From the NCBI RefSeq assembly GCF_002086485.1, contig NZ_MVHF01000055.1, positions 1 to 54,226 of the forward strand: 54,226 nucleotides of DNA. Direction: 5' to 3'. The DNA comes from Mycobacterium aquaticum. Its GTDB lineage: Bacteria > Actinomycetota > Actinomycetes > Mycobacteriales > Mycobacteriaceae. The notes below the pieces were generated by a model. The model did no database searches. It worked only from the letters and a program-made list of their open reading frames with translations, and had not been told where the DNA came from. The position numbers and the translations under genes were made by a program. Shown here in pieces: positions 33,381 to 40,952 of the stretch; the first letter of the stretch is position 1, and every line of letters begins with the position of its first letter.

Positions 33381-33913
33381 CACGGACCCGGAAGTTCGCC
33401 GATGATCACACAGCGGTGACCACATGCGGAGCACTCGAACTCGGTGTGCCATCCGCAGATATGCCCCTCGATGTCGATGACTACCTGGGCTGTCCACCAC
33501 TGGCCCCCGCACTTGGAGCACGTTTCGTTGGTCGACGAGGTCTGATCGGCGTGCGGTGTCCCGATGGGTATGACCTGCGCGAGTTCCGGTTTCGCGCACG
33601 GATGTGAGGGGTTGTCGTTCACAAGACCACCACCCGCGCGGGGGCCCATCTCGCATAGCTCGCACAGGATTTGGCTGTGCTTGGTGGTGAGTTGCGCGCC
33701 GCCGACCCATGCCGGGCTCTCGCCGCATCGTGCGCACTTCAGGCAGTCCGGGCACGTGAGCAGCGTGTGACGTTCACGCAGCCAGCCGCACGACTCGGCA
33801 ACCCCCAACGCGTCGTTGGCGTCCTCGAACGCGCTGGCCTCGTCGTCGCCGTCGTAGAGCTGGCCGCAGACATCGCATTTCGCCTGGTAGAAGGTCACTG
33901 GCATTGCGGTCAT
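33380..33913 (-). CDS. multi-zinc-ribbon protein
   Basis: A 177-residue protein with five Cys knuckles: CDVCG (about residue 12), CPDCLKCARCG (about 52), CELCEMG, CSKCGG and CSACGHRC near the C-terminus, enough for at least two complete zinc ribbons. The start overlaps the ASCH gene stop (ATGA). Such proteins can be nucleic-acid adaptors, but no function can be assigned. Only the plain Cys spacing supports metal binding. Confidence 0.78.
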   Translation of the reverse strand: MTAMPVTFYQAKCDVCGQLYDGDDEASAFEDANDALGVAESCGWLRERHTLLTCPDCLKCARCGESPAWVGGAQLTTKHSQILCELCEMGPRAGGGLVNDNPSHPCAKPELAQVIPIGTPHADQTSSTNETCSKCGGQWWTAQVVIDIEGHICGWHTEFECSACGHRCVIIGELPGP

Positions 33914-34374
33914 GGGATCACCGCTGCGTTGATGGTCTCGACGATGTCTGTGGGGACGTTCCACAGGCCGAGTGCGCCCTTGCAGGGGATCGGTTCGGCC
34001 AGTGCCCGAGGGTTTTCGAGCACGAGGTGGGTGATGCGTCGACGCTCGCGGCCGCCGTGCTCGACGTAGCCGGATTCGCCCCACGGTGGGCAGCAGCGTT
34101 TCCCGTCGGGATGGACGTCGACCAGGTCCACGACGCCGATGATTGCGCCCATCTCGAACGGGTCGCGAGGCAGCGTGGTTCGGCCGTCCCACCATCGGTT
34201 GTGCTCCCGGAACGCGCTGCGCACCAGGAACGAATCCTCGCCGCGGTCAGACCAGCGGGCGCCAGCGTGGATGGCCAACGGGCCGCGGTAGGACCACAGT
34301 TGCGTACGGTTCTCGACACGCTTGCCGTGGAAGATCGCCCATGCCCACGGCTGTTGCACGGTCAACGCCTTCAT
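33910..34374 (-). CDS. ASCH-domain protein
   Basis: A 154-residue protein starting MKALTVQQPWAWAIFHGKRV, the classic ASCH opening, with ENRT, GPLAIHAGARWSD and GAIIGVVDLVDVH following. ASCH domains are PUA-like folds that bind RNA or modified nucleotides; some act as N4-acetylcytidine amidohydrolases. The substrate here is unknown. Confidence 0.88.
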   Translation of the reverse strand: MKALTVQQPWAWAIFHGKRVENRTQLWSYRGPLAIHAGARWSDRGEDSFLVRSAFREHNRWWDGRTTLPRDPFEMGAIIGVVDLVDVHPDGKRCCPPWGESGYVEHGGRERRRITHLVLENPRALAEPIPCKGALGLWNVPTDIVETINAAVIP

Positions 34375-34820
34375 CAGACGCCCACCCCGACCCACCAGTC
34401 GAGCGTGCCGAGGCGGTGAGCGTGCTGGTCGGGCCAGTAGGCCGGCGCGAGTCGCCAGCTCCACGTGCCGTTGAGCGCCTCGATCGTCATCACCCGCGGG
34501 CCTGTCTGCCCTAGCCGCCGTATGGACGTCTTGACGCCGCTGTAGGGCCATGGCTGTTGGCGTTGACTCTGCCACTCGACGATCTGATCGAACGTGTCGC
34601 CAGCGACGAGGATGATTCCCGGCACAGGGGTCCGCAGTCGGCCTGTGTAGCCGTATCCGGCGTTCTCCGGGTCAGGCTGGTCGGGCAGCCAGTCGGCCGG
34701 GATGCGCGGGTCACGTTCGGGCTGTAGCGTGCCGAGCTCGCCGAGCGACGTCACATAGCGAGCCTCACCGGTCAGCGGGTGACGCCGAATCTCGATCAAC
34801 ACACGGTCTCGTTCGGTCAT
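34374..34820 (-). CDS. hypothetical protein (148 aa)
   Basis: Starts at ATG 34820 (MTERDRVLIEIRRHPLTGEA) in ATGA overlap with the gene before it. The C-terminal half is Trp-rich (GTWSWRLAPAYWPDQHAHRL). It is soluble, with no recognised family. Its stop overlaps the ASCH start by one base. Confidence 0.75.
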   Translation of the reverse strand: MTERDRVLIEIRRHPLTGEARYVTSLGELGTLQPERDPRIPADWLPDQPDPENAGYGYTGRLRTPVPGIILVAGDTFDQIVEWQSQRQQPWPYSGVKTSIRRLGQTGPRVMTIEALNGTWSWRLAPAYWPDQHAHRLGTLDWWVGVGV

Positions 34821-35041
34821 CGTCTGACCTCGATACCGCGGCTGCCGTTGCAGGGGTTGGCGGGGTTCGCGCTGCACGGTGTGCCGACAGGCTCAGCGTG
34901 GAATCCGTACGGCTCGACTGCGCACGTGTGCTTGCCGGCCTGGTGTCCTTCGACGTGAACGTAATCTCGGCTGAACGCCAGGATCGCGATCCGGTCGTCA
35001 CAGTGCTTGCAGGGTTCGGGTTCTGCGCCTCGGATGGTCAC
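34817..35041 (-). CDS. small Cys-containing protein (74 aa)
   Basis: A GTG at 35041 forms GTGA with the previous stop. The product has CKHCDDRIAILAF near the N-terminus and further single Cys residues (HTCAVE, GTPCSANPANPC), suggesting a small metal-binding fold. Function unknown. Confidence 0.7.
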   Translation of the reverse strand: MTIRGAEPEPCKHCDDRIAILAFSRDYVHVEGHQAGKHTCAVEPYGFHAEPVGTPCSANPANPCNGSRGIEVRR

Positions 35042-35457
35042 TCGTCCGCCTCCTGTGTCTCCTCGCCGATCTCGCCGTCGGTGTCGACGTGCTCGGCGAC
35101 GAACGTCAGCGCCAGGTGGCCGCTGTACTGCTCGTACGCGGCGTAGCTGTAGACCGCGGGCCCGGTGATCACCCAAGGGAACTCGCGCCCTCCGATGAGC
35201 GGCTGTGAGCCGGGGGCATGGTGGAACTCGGCCGGGTACGCCTCCAGATCGAGCACGAGGATCGTCACCTCGACGAGATACAAGCCCGACGGGGTGCGCG
35301 TGAACTTCGCGCCCTGCTCGGTGATGAGCCACGGGAACGGTTCGCCGTCGACGTCGAACCGGTGCTCATCGATCTCGCCCTCGACGGGAACTACGTTGGC
35401 GTTGTCGCAATGGCACCGGTGCCGATACACCACGGTTCGAGCGATCGGCGTGATCAT
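35038..35457 (-). CDS. hypothetical protein (139 aa)
   Basis: A beta-rich soluble protein with a conspicuously acidic C-terminus (GEIGEETQEADE). The N-terminus has HRCHCDNAN, a lone Cys pair. Coupled to both neighbours through overlaps. No family recognised. Confidence 0.73.
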   Translation of the reverse strand: MITPIARTVVYRHRCHCDNANVVPVEGEIDEHRFDVDGEPFPWLITEQGAKFTRTPSGLYLVEVTILVLDLEAYPAEFHHAPGSQPLIGGREFPWVITGPAVYSYAAYEQYSGHLALTFVAEHVDTDGEIGEETQEADE

Positions 35458-35924
35458 CAGCCGAGCACCTCGCGGATAGCGGTGTTCAAGCGGTCGGCCA
35501 GCGTGCGATCGTTGAGGTCGCCCTCGACGATGCGGTCGGCCACCGCGACGAGCTTCGCGGGGACTTTCGTGCCGGGTGGGACCACCGCAACGATCGGCTT
35601 GTCGAGCATGATCGAAAGGCCAAGCTCCACAGCGAATTTCACGTCTGTCGGGCCATTGGGTACCAAGCTGATCGAGGCGGCCGAGTCGCGCAGCTTCGGA
35701 ATCAGCTCGGTGCGCACGCGTCGGGCGTAGTCGCGAAACTCCGGGGTGTCGAACGGATCGTCGGTGTCGGGCACGGGGTTACCTCCTAGTGGTGGGAATA
35801 GCGGGAAGCGGGCGACGAAGGCCTCGGCGAGTACCCGGGCGATCGCGAGACGGTTGGGGCCGGGGTACGGACCGGCAAAGCCCCGAGTGAGCGCCACGAG
35901 CTCCTCGGTGCGCGTGAGCATCAT
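35457..35924 (-). CDS. nucleoside deoxyribosyltransferase/TIR-like fold protein (tentative)
   Basis: A 155-residue protein. The C-terminal half (DVKFAVELGLSIMLDKPIVA, then VVPPGTKVPAKL) is the alpha/beta pattern of small phage proteins related to nucleoside 2-deoxyribosyltransferases and TIR-like nucleotide-binding folds. The catalytic Glu typical of true deoxyribosyltransferases could be the Glu of AVELG. Activity is unproven. ATG 35924 overlaps the upstream stop. Confidence 0.55.
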   Translation of the reverse strand: MMLTRTEELVALTRGFAGPYPGPNRLAIARVLAEAFVARFPLFPPLGGNPVPDTDDPFDTPEFRDYARRVRTELIPKLRDSAASISLVPNGPTDVKFAVELGLSIMLDKPIVAVVPPGTKVPAKLVAVADRIVEGDLNDRTLADRLNTAIREVLG

Positions 35925-36304
35925 GATGTCCCCGTGGGGAACGAGAGCAGATGTCGCGGTAGCGGTATCGCCTCACCATTGGTGCCGAACAGCAACGGCG
36001 GCTCGCCGAGGCGAACCACCTCGTGAAACTCGTAGAGCTCGCGCACGGTGTCCGGTTTCGAGCGGATCGTGGCGGCGTCGACGTTGCCGGTGCGCGCGGT
36101 GGTCTGCGTCCAGCACGGGCGGCCGGGGAGGGCGTAGTGCCAGCCGCCGGCGTCGACGCCGAACCATGCGTAGTAGGCGTGCCAGCATCCGGGCCCGTCG
36201 CATCGCCAGATCGCGCCCCGTTCCTGCGGGCCGAGCACGCGCACCATGCGGGGTGTGGGCAGCTCGACGGCGGCCATGGGCACGCCGATCCCGTTGCGCC
36301 TCAC
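35921..36304 (-). CDS. hypothetical protein (127 aa)
   Basis: A GTG at 36304 overlaps the previous stop (GTGA); an ATG 27 bases downstream (MAAVELPTPR) is an alternative. The middle contains WRCDGPGCWHAYYAWFG, a pair of Cys near several aromatic residues. Function unknown. Confidence 0.7.
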   Translation of the reverse strand: MRRNGIGVPMAAVELPTPRMVRVLGPQERGAIWRCDGPGCWHAYYAWFGVDAGGWHYALPGRPCWTQTTARTGNVDAATIRSKPDTVRELYEFHEVVRLGEPPLLFGTNGEAIPLPRHLLSFPTGTS

Positions 36305-36501
36305 TGGTTGAGCGCCTTGTCGAGCGCCGCGAGTGCCTCGTGGTAGCCGTCCATGAACGGGTAGCCACACACGATCTCGTCGCGATCGAGGAGGAGGATC
36401 TCGGGGCTGTTCTCGACGTCCTTGAGCGCCTGGGCGTAACCCTCGGTCCGCTTGTCGATCACCAGGACGTGCGCGGCCAGCTCGCGGGCCTTGGCGCTCA
36501 C
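36301..36501 (-). CDS. small helical/alpha-beta protein (66 aa)
   Basis: The natural start is GTG 36501, five bases after the stop of the HNH gene; a longer frame to 36624 lies over the HNH gene and has Ser/Thr-rich shadow composition. The product (MSAKARELAAHVLVIDKRTE) is a small alpha/beta protein. Function unknown. Confidence 0.68.
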   Translation of the reverse strand: MSAKARELAAHVLVIDKRTEGYAQALKDVENSPEILLLDRDEIVCGYPFMDGYHEALAALDKALNQ

Positions 36502-36505
36502 GCGG

Positions 36506-36928
36506 TCAAGCTGGCCAGGTGAAATAGACGAGGTCGCCGAGGAGTGCTCGGGTGTCGGTGTACTCGTCGAGCCCGTTGAGGTGGTCGGGGTTGAGTGCTG
36601 GTCGCTGGTCGTCACGTGAGCCATCTCCTCGTTGTTGGTTACAGGTGCGGTGCAACAGGCGGTTTGCGGTGTTGCCTGCCGTGCCGTGTTGCGCTCGGGG
36701 CCGTTCGTGATCGGCGCACAGAACGCCGCTTGTGCGGTCCCCGCGGGCTACTGCCTCGGCGTTGTAGTCCCAATTCCGCGTGGGATCGCGGAACATCTTG
36801 CGGGCGCACCACCAACACGGAGTGCCGTCAATGTGCCTGAGTAGCAGGCGATCTCGGTGCACTTGGTGGTCGTAGCCGAGGCCCTTTTGCGTGGTGCTCT
36901 TTCGAGGCCTCGGGGTGGTGTTGGGCAC
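36506..36928 (-). CDS. HNH-like endonuclease (second copy type)
   Basis: A 140-residue protein with CWWCARKMFRDPTRNWD, an acidic/His segment LCADHERPRAQHG and the conserved NRLLHRTCNQQRGDGSRDD, matching small actinophage HNH-type proteins with a zinc site. The start is taken as GTG 36928 (MPNTTPRPRKSTTQKG); no good ribosome site is visible, so the exact start is uncertain. It faces the toxin-antitoxin pair across a divergent promoter region. Confidence 0.78.
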   Translation of the reverse strand: MPNTTPRPRKSTTQKGLGYDHQVHRDRLLLRHIDGTPCWWCARKMFRDPTRNWDYNAEAVARGDRTSGVLCADHERPRAQHGTAGNTANRLLHRTCNQQRGDGSRDDQRPALNPDHLNGLDEYTDTRALLGDLVYFTWPA

Positions 36929-36974
36929 AGGGTGAGTGTGCAAACGCGAGGGGACAGGCCCGGGGTTGTCGCGC

Positions 36975-37042
36975 CGAGTCGGCCTCGAGCGTTGTAAACG
37001 AATACTTGACAAGATCGAGCGTGTAAACGTATCATTTACAAC
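36975..37042 (+). promoter_or_regulatory. promoter with repeated GTAAACG boxes for the toxin-antitoxin-like pair
   Basis: TTGACA at 37012-37017 and TATCAT at 37036-37041 are separated by 18 bases and lie directly before the ATG at 37043, so this is a convincing -35/-10 set. TGTAAACG words occur at 36993-37000 and 37022-37029, and GTTGTAAA is mirrored by TTTACAAC next to the start. These look like operator half-sites for autoregulation by the pair's HTH protein. The -10 is very near the ATG, so transcription may instead start further upstream or produce a leaderless message. Confidence 0.6.
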
Positions 37043-37273
37043 ATGCAGATCGAGGACAGCGCCCGCAAGCACGGCATTACCGAAGCCGCCATGCTGCACG
37101 CGGTCGCCAACGCGCTCCGCATCATCGAGCAGGAATACGACGGCGAAATCCGTCAGCTCGTCATCGGCCCGGACCAGTCCGCCCGCCTGCTCGAAATCGT
37201 CGTCGTCACCGATGAGCCCGTGCGGATCATCCACGCCGACGTATGCCGCCCGAAGTTCTACGACTACCTGTAA
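37043..37273 (+). CDS. toxin-like protein of an actinobacterial TA pair
   Basis: A 76-residue protein: EDSARKHGITEAAMLHAVAN at the N-terminus, LVIGPDQSARLLEIVVV in the middle, and an ending of RPKFYDYL. This pattern (DSARKHG, GPD-S-RLLE, ARPK) is common in actinobacterial genomes immediately before an HTH gene and is often annotated as a BrnT- or RelE-like toxin; that family link is from memory, not tested. It is the only plus-strand unit inside the early region, a sign of insertion as a separate module. Confidence 0.65.
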   Translation: MQIEDSARKHGITEAAMLHAVANALRIIEQEYDGEIRQLVIGPDQSARLLEIVVVTDEPVRIIHADVCRPKFYDYL

Positions 37274-37287
37274 GAGGGGTGATACCT

Positions 37288-37545
37288 ATGGCTACCAAGC
37301 ACACTGAGAAGACCGACGTTGAAAACTGGCTCGACAACCTCGAAGTCGATCCGGCCAAGGCGCGCGACGCTCGACACATGCGCCGCATCGCCGCCGCTGC
37401 CAAGGCACTCGACGGTGCAGAGGCTGAACTGAACGAGGCGGTGACCGAGGCACGCGAGGCCGGCGACACCTGGGCGATGATCGGCACCGCGCTCGGCATC
37501 AGCCGACAGGCTGCCTACCAGCGATTCGGCAAAGTCGCACCGTGA
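37288..37545 (+). CDS. HTH antitoxin-like partner
   Basis: An 85-residue protein 14 bases downstream of the toxin-like gene. A charged helical N-terminus and a coiled-coil-like middle lead to a C-terminal HTH (about residues 62-82, DTWAMIGTALGISRQAAYQR). It would neutralise the toxin-like protein and repress their promoter by analogy. A GGCGGCG/CGCCGCC hairpin follows its stop. Confidence 0.68.
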   Translation: MATKHTEKTDVENWLDNLEVDPAKARDARHMRRIAAAAKALDGAEAELNEAVTEAREAGDTWAMIGTALGISRQAAYQRFGKVAP

Positions 37546-37555
37546 CAGTGCGAGA

Positions 37556-37580
37556 GGCGGCGGTCCGCCGAAGCGCCGCC
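37556..37580. terminator. hairpin between convergent genes
   Basis: Seven-base perfect arms GGCGGCG (37556-37562) and CGCCGCC (37574-37580) with an 11-base loop, located between the antitoxin stop and the end of the minus-strand gene at 37591. No U tract; it may act as a weak bidirectional terminator. Confidence 0.5.
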
Positions 37581-37590
37581 AGTAACGGCC

Positions 37591-38043
37591 TTACGTCAGC
37601 TTGATTTGGCCGCGCTGTAGTTCGGCGTTGGCCTTCACCGGCACGCTGAACACAGTTCTACCCTCGCGTGGGGCTGATAGATCCCGGACGGGCTTTCGTT
37701 CGTCGGTGTCGTCGATCCATGTCGCCGTGGCCACTACGGCGTCGTAATCGCCGTCCGACAGTTCAATGAGACTCGGCTCGCGCTCGTAGGTGAGCCGATA
37801 GCGCGTGATTTGGTCGTTGATAAGGCGCATCGTGTTGTCGTAGATGCTCATGCCAGCCATCCTCTCATCGGCCACCACCGGGATCGCGACGATTGGGCCG
37901 CGGCTGCACTGGCCGATGTGCATCGACGAATCGCGGCGCAGCTCGGCGAGCCGGGCGGCGGTGACGTGCAATGCGCCGTCGGGGCCGAGCTCGTCGAGCC
38001 GCACCGGTGAGTGCTCGGCGCACACCGATAACGCGCTCACCAT
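37591..38043 (-). CDS. hypothetical protein (150 aa)
   Basis: From ATG 38043, inside an ATGGTGA overlap with a tiny upstream frame. Residues about 1-60 and 75-150 have different character, with a ribosome-site-like GAGAGG before an internal ATG at about residue 62 (MAGMSIYDNTMRLIND), so an internal start producing a shorter form is possible. The C-terminal part is alpha/beta. No family recognised. Confidence 0.68.
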   Translation of the reverse strand: MVSALSVCAEHSPVRLDELGPDGALHVTAARLAELRRDSSMHIGQCSRGPIVAIPVVADERMAGMSIYDNTMRLINDQITRYRLTYEREPSLIELSDGDYDAVVATATWIDDTDERKPVRDLSAPREGRTVFSVPVKANAELQRGQIKLT

Positions 38044-38099
38044 GCGCTGCGACGGTATCGGCGTCGGTTCCGGTACCACAGCATGGATTCAGCGGTCAT
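38037..38099 (-). CDS. tiny coupled frame (20 aa)
   Basis: ATG at 38099 forms ATGA with the upstream stop and its own stop overlaps the downstream ATG. The peptide is MTAESMLWYRNRRRYRRSAW, very basic. It may encode a real micropeptide or merely carry ribosomes from one gene to the next. Coding status is uncertain. Confidence 0.35.
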   Translation of the reverse strand: MTAESMLWYRNRRRYRRSAW

Positions 38100-38293
38100 C
38101 GGCCGAACGCCGATCGTCGTAGCTCGATGTACTCGCGCAGCGAGCTCACCTCGTCGAGGCCGACCGAGTGATCGACGCATACCGCGTACCCGGCCACGAT
38201 GGTCTCGGCCTTGCGGGTCTGGTCGCCGATGTTGACGCACACGCAGCAGTGCACCGGGTTGAGGTCACGCGCATCGAGACCGGGCAGCCTCAT
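38096..38293 (-). CDS. small Cys/His protein (65 aa)
   Basis: A 65-residue protein with HCCVCVN near residue 15, a further CVDH near 39 and a helical C-terminus; C-x2-C plus C-x2-H could bind one zinc. Start overlaps the preceding stop (ATGA). Function unknown. Confidence 0.7.
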   Translation of the reverse strand: MRLPGLDARDLNPVHCCVCVNIGDQTRKAETIVAGYAVCVDHSVGLDEVSSLREYIELRRSAFGR

Positions 38294-38481
38294 GACTCGA
38301 CCCGCACGAGCTCGTCGGGCTTGTACGAACGGAACTCGTCAGGAACGCGCTTGGCGGCGTCCGGGTGTTTCGCGTCGGCCTCCACCTTGACCTCGCCTGT
38401 GGGGAACACGTGCCGCACCCGGTAGACGCGCTTGCCGCGGCCGATCCGCACGAGGTCGTTGATTCGGTACCGGCGGCTCAT
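38290..38481 (-). CDS. small basic SH3/KOW-like protein
   Basis: A 63-residue protein (MSRRYRINDLVRIGRGKRVY, then VRHVFPTGEVKVEADA) that looks like a small beta-barrel of SH3 or KOW type. It is coupled to both neighbours by four-base overlaps. Function unknown; nucleic-acid binding is possible. Confidence 0.7.
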   Translation of the reverse strand: MSRRYRINDLVRIGRGKRVYRVRHVFPTGEVKVEADAKHPDAAKRVPDEFRSYKPDELVRVES

Positions 38482-39590
38482 GCTGGCTCGTCTGGGGCAG
38501 CGTGGCGGCCGACCTCGGGGGCCGGTTGCGGGGTCACGACCCACGCGTAGCCGCCGCCGGTCATCGCGACGCGCTTGAGGCTCTCGACGGGCACGCCGAG
38601 CTCCTGGGCGAGCTGCTCGGGCATGACGTCGGCGTGGTGCACCGCGCCACCGAGGTCCTCGGGTGCCTTGCCGAGCTCCTGGGCGACCTCGGCGCGGGTC
38701 TGACCGGGCAGCATGCTCGCGATCTCGTCGCGGGTGAACTCCTGGCCCTCGGCGACCCAGTCGCGGCCGTGCATCTGCGGGGGCCCATTGGGGATCTCGA
38801 CCTTGCCGTTGGCCGGTGGGAGCGTGAACCCGTTACGGGCATCGGCGCGGGCCCGCATCTCGCGCACCGCGGCGAGCTCCTCGGCGGTGGCCGGCCGCTC
38901 ATGAGTGGCGATCGGCGTCTCCTGAGCGGCCGCGACGCAATGTTCACACGGCTCGTCGGGCTCGGTGCGCTCGCGCGCGGCGTCGGCTCGCCGCACGATC
39001 GCCTCGCCGACCTCGGGAGGAACACTCTCGCGATACGCCTTGGCCGCGGGTGTGCCGAGCGATGACCGCTCGATCAGGTCGTCGATATCCCGATTGCGCG
39101 CACGATCACGCGCCATGCGATGAATCCGGGTCACACCATCCGGTGAGGTGGTCGTCACGCGGGCGGCGGGCCCGGCGACGCGACGATCCTCGACGTTGGG
39201 CTCGGCCGGCGTGAGCGTGATGCGGCACCGTGCGCCGAGTGCACCGCGGACCTGGCGCAGCACCTCGACGAGGTAGGGCAATTGGTCGTCGTCGGCCTTG
39301 AGTGTCGTTGTAGTGCTGAGCTTCTGGCCGAGGGCCTCGTCGTCGAGCGGTATCTCGATCTGCGCGACGTAGAACCGGCCGGGCCGGTTGAGGAACGCGG
39401 CCCACTGGTCAGCGTGCGACACGTCGGGTGTGTCGAGGTTCGCCAGGTCGACGCGGGGTGTGAAGTGCTCGCGGTAGGCGTATTCGCCGGCGGGGTGTGC
39501 CGCGCGCCGGCGGGCCCGCTCGAGTTGTGCCTCGGCCTCGGCCACGGTGATCGGGCGGGGGCGTGCCTTGTGCTTGTTCGATTTACCCAC
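38478..39590 (-). CDS. hypothetical protein (370 aa), large early protein
   Basis: One of the larger unknown proteins of the early region. The N-terminus is basic and helical. Residues about 70-120 form an alpha/beta unit (GRFYVAQIEIPLDDEALGQK). A CEHC knuckle lies near residue 217. The C-terminal third has two short helical repeats, EFTRDEIASMLPGQTRAEVA and VMPEQLAQELGVPVESLKRV, which may be two HTH-like elements. No enzymatic motif is visible; a role in replication initiation or regulation is only a guess. Confidence 0.75.
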   Translation of the reverse strand: MGKSNKHKARPRPITVAEAEAQLERARRRAAHPAGEYAYREHFTPRVDLANLDTPDVSHADQWAAFLNRPGRFYVAQIEIPLDDEALGQKLSTTTTLKADDDQLPYLVEVLRQVRGALGARCRITLTPAEPNVEDRRVAGPAARVTTTSPDGVTRIHRMARDRARNRDIDDLIERSSLGTPAAKAYRESVPPEVGEAIVRRADAARERTEPDEPCEHCVAAAQETPIATHERPATAEELAAVREMRARADARNGFTLPPANGKVEIPNGPPQMHGRDWVAEGQEFTRDEIASMLPGQTRAEVAQELGKAPEDLGGAVHHADVMPEQLAQELGVPVESLKRVAMTGGGYAWVVTPQPAPEVGRHAAPDEPA

Positions 39591-39915
39591 GGGGGTCTCC
39601 TGATTGGTTGGGTTGGTGAGTGGTGACCGGGTTCGTGGGTGCGGTGGGCGCAGGTACGGGCTCCGTGCGACCCATCGCCATCATGGCCCGTCCTTGCCGG
39701 TCGAGAGCAGACACCGAGGTATCCGTGAAACCGGTTTGACGCCCACCGCGTTCGTCACCGTAGGGATCGCCGTCGGCGTTAGATAGCGCGTTGTCGAGCT
39801 CGAATTGCGGGCAGGCGCAATAGACGTGGCGTTCGTGCACCTCGACGATCGCCACGCAGACCGGTTGGTGCTCGTCGCGTGCGTGCCCGCACACGCACGG
39901 GTCGCTCACCTCCAT
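39583..39915 (-). CDS. CxCGH zinc-module protein
   Basis: A 110-residue protein whose first 40 residues carry CVCGHARDEHQPVC and CACPQFELD, a Cys/His module (C-x-C-G-H-x4-H ... C-x-C-x2-F) that recurs in several proteins of this prophage. The rest is disordered and Pro/Thr-rich. Overlaps the next gene by eight bases. Function unknown. Confidence 0.75.
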   Translation of the reverse strand: MEVSDPCVCGHARDEHQPVCVAIVEVHERHVYCACPQFELDNALSNADGDPYGDERGGRQTGFTDTSVSALDRQGRAMMAMGRTEPVPAPTAPTNPVTTHQPNQSGDPRG

Positions 39916-40229
39916 TGGCGTTCGCGTCGGAGATCTTCGCGGAGGTTCCGCAGGCTGCCCCGAAGGTCATTGATGGTGTAGGCCGACTGCTTGAGGTAGC
40001 CGTTGCCGTTGTCAGCTACCGATCGCAGCCACCGGGCGACCTCGGTGTGTGGGTTCGGTCCGGTCTCAAGGATGTTCGCGCACTCGTGGAGCATCTTCGC
40101 TGTGGTGTCTGGCCATCCGATGTACAGGAATCGGGATAACCGGTGGTACTCAGGATCATGCGATCGCAGCTCGCGTGCGAGCGTCGTGATCGGGTGCCGC
40201 AAGTCGTGCAACAGGTCTCGGATCTTCAT
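39906..40229 (-). CDS. hypothetical protein (107 aa)
   Basis: A mainly helical protein (MKIRDLLHDLRHPITTLARE) with a basic C-terminus (RNLREDLRRERQWR). No metal or catalytic motif. Starts inside the overlap region of the upstream zinc-module gene. Confidence 0.72.
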   Translation of the reverse strand: MKIRDLLHDLRHPITTLARELRSHDPEYHRLSRFLYIGWPDTTAKMLHECANILETGPNPHTEVARWLRSVADNGNGYLKQSAYTINDLRGSLRNLREDLRRERQWR

Positions 40230-40395
40230 CGGTGGTGGTCTCCTCGGGATCGAATTCGGTGCACTCGCAGCGGGTCATGGTGTGGGGCCCTTCGCCTGGC
40301 TGGCAGCGAGTGCATGCGAGGCAGGCTTGCGTGGGGCTCCACCGTGAGTGTTGCTCGCGCGTATGACCGCACCAGCACGCTCGGCCGGCGCTCAC
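40156..40395 (-). CDS. CxCGH zinc-module protein, possibly frameshifted at its end
   Basis: A GTG at 40395 forms GTGA with the previous stop. The protein has CWCGHTREQH, CLACTRC and RCECTEFDPEE, the full recurring Cys/His module. The frame runs to 40156 and overlaps the next gene by 74 bases. One extra base near the end (after ETTT) would close it as ETTTR with an ATGA overlap at 40226-40229, the junction type used almost everywhere else here. An indel is therefore possible. Confidence 0.65.
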   Translation of the reverse strand: MSAGRACWCGHTREQHSRWSPTQACLACTRCQPGEGPHTMTRCECTEFDPEETTTDEDPRPVARLAAPDHDARTRAAIA

Positions 40396-40952
40396 AGCAG
40401 GCGGAGCGCGGCGGCGATGATGACCGCGGGCACGATCACGCATGCCGACGCGATCAGCCACAGGAGCAGGAGCCGCGGCCAATGTCGTTGGGGCTCGGGC
40501 TCGGGCATGATCGCGGCGTCGAACCGCTCGGCGGCCGCGTTCCACTCGCGCTGTAGCCTCTCCGCGTCGTCGTAGACGATGGTGCTGGCGACGTAGCCCC
40601 CACCTCGGCCACCGGCACCGCCCTGTGCGGTGATCTCGGCGGGGCGGCCACCACCGCCGCCAATGGTCACGAGCGTTCCGTTGATCAGGTAGCCGATCCG
40701 CTCCCGGCCCGGCGCTCCCAGCGCTGCCATGACCACGAAGGCATCGCGCCGGCGACGCTCGGCCTCGTCGTGATCGCGGCCGAGCCAGAGCATCCGACGG
40801 GCTACAAACATCTCGCGGTGGCCGGGCTTGAGCATTGCAGCGGGCCAGCATCCGCACGACAGGCGGTAGCCGAGATCCATGCAGCCACAGGGCCCGTCGC
40901 CGTGCTCACGGTGACCGCACAGGCCGCACCGGCGGATATCGATCGCGTTCAC
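40392..40952 (-). CDS. membrane protein with N-terminal Cys/His module
   Basis: A 186-residue protein from GTG 40952 (GTGA with the previous stop). The N-terminus has CGLCGHREHGDGPCGCMDLG and a second SCGC pair. A Gly-rich linker (TIGGGGGRPAE) lies in the middle. The C-terminus is one TM helix (LLLLWLIASACVIVPAVIIA). A cytoplasmic zinc domain tethered to the membrane is the simplest reading. Function unknown. Confidence 0.75.
   Translation of the reverse strand: MNAIDIRRCGLCGHREHGDGPCGCMDLGYRLSCGCWPAAMLKPGHREMFVARRMLWLGRDHDEAERRRRDAFVVMAALGAPGRERIGYLINGTLVTIGGGGGRPAEITAQGGAGGRGGGYVASTIVYDDAERLQREWNAAAERFDAAIMPEPEPQRHWPRLLLLWLIASACVIVPAVIIAAALRLL

Noticed and set aside
37043..37545. The plus-strand pair as a repressor/excise immunity unit
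   Set aside because: The first product has no HTH or excise-like winged helix, and the true repressor/Cro pair with operator is at the right end.
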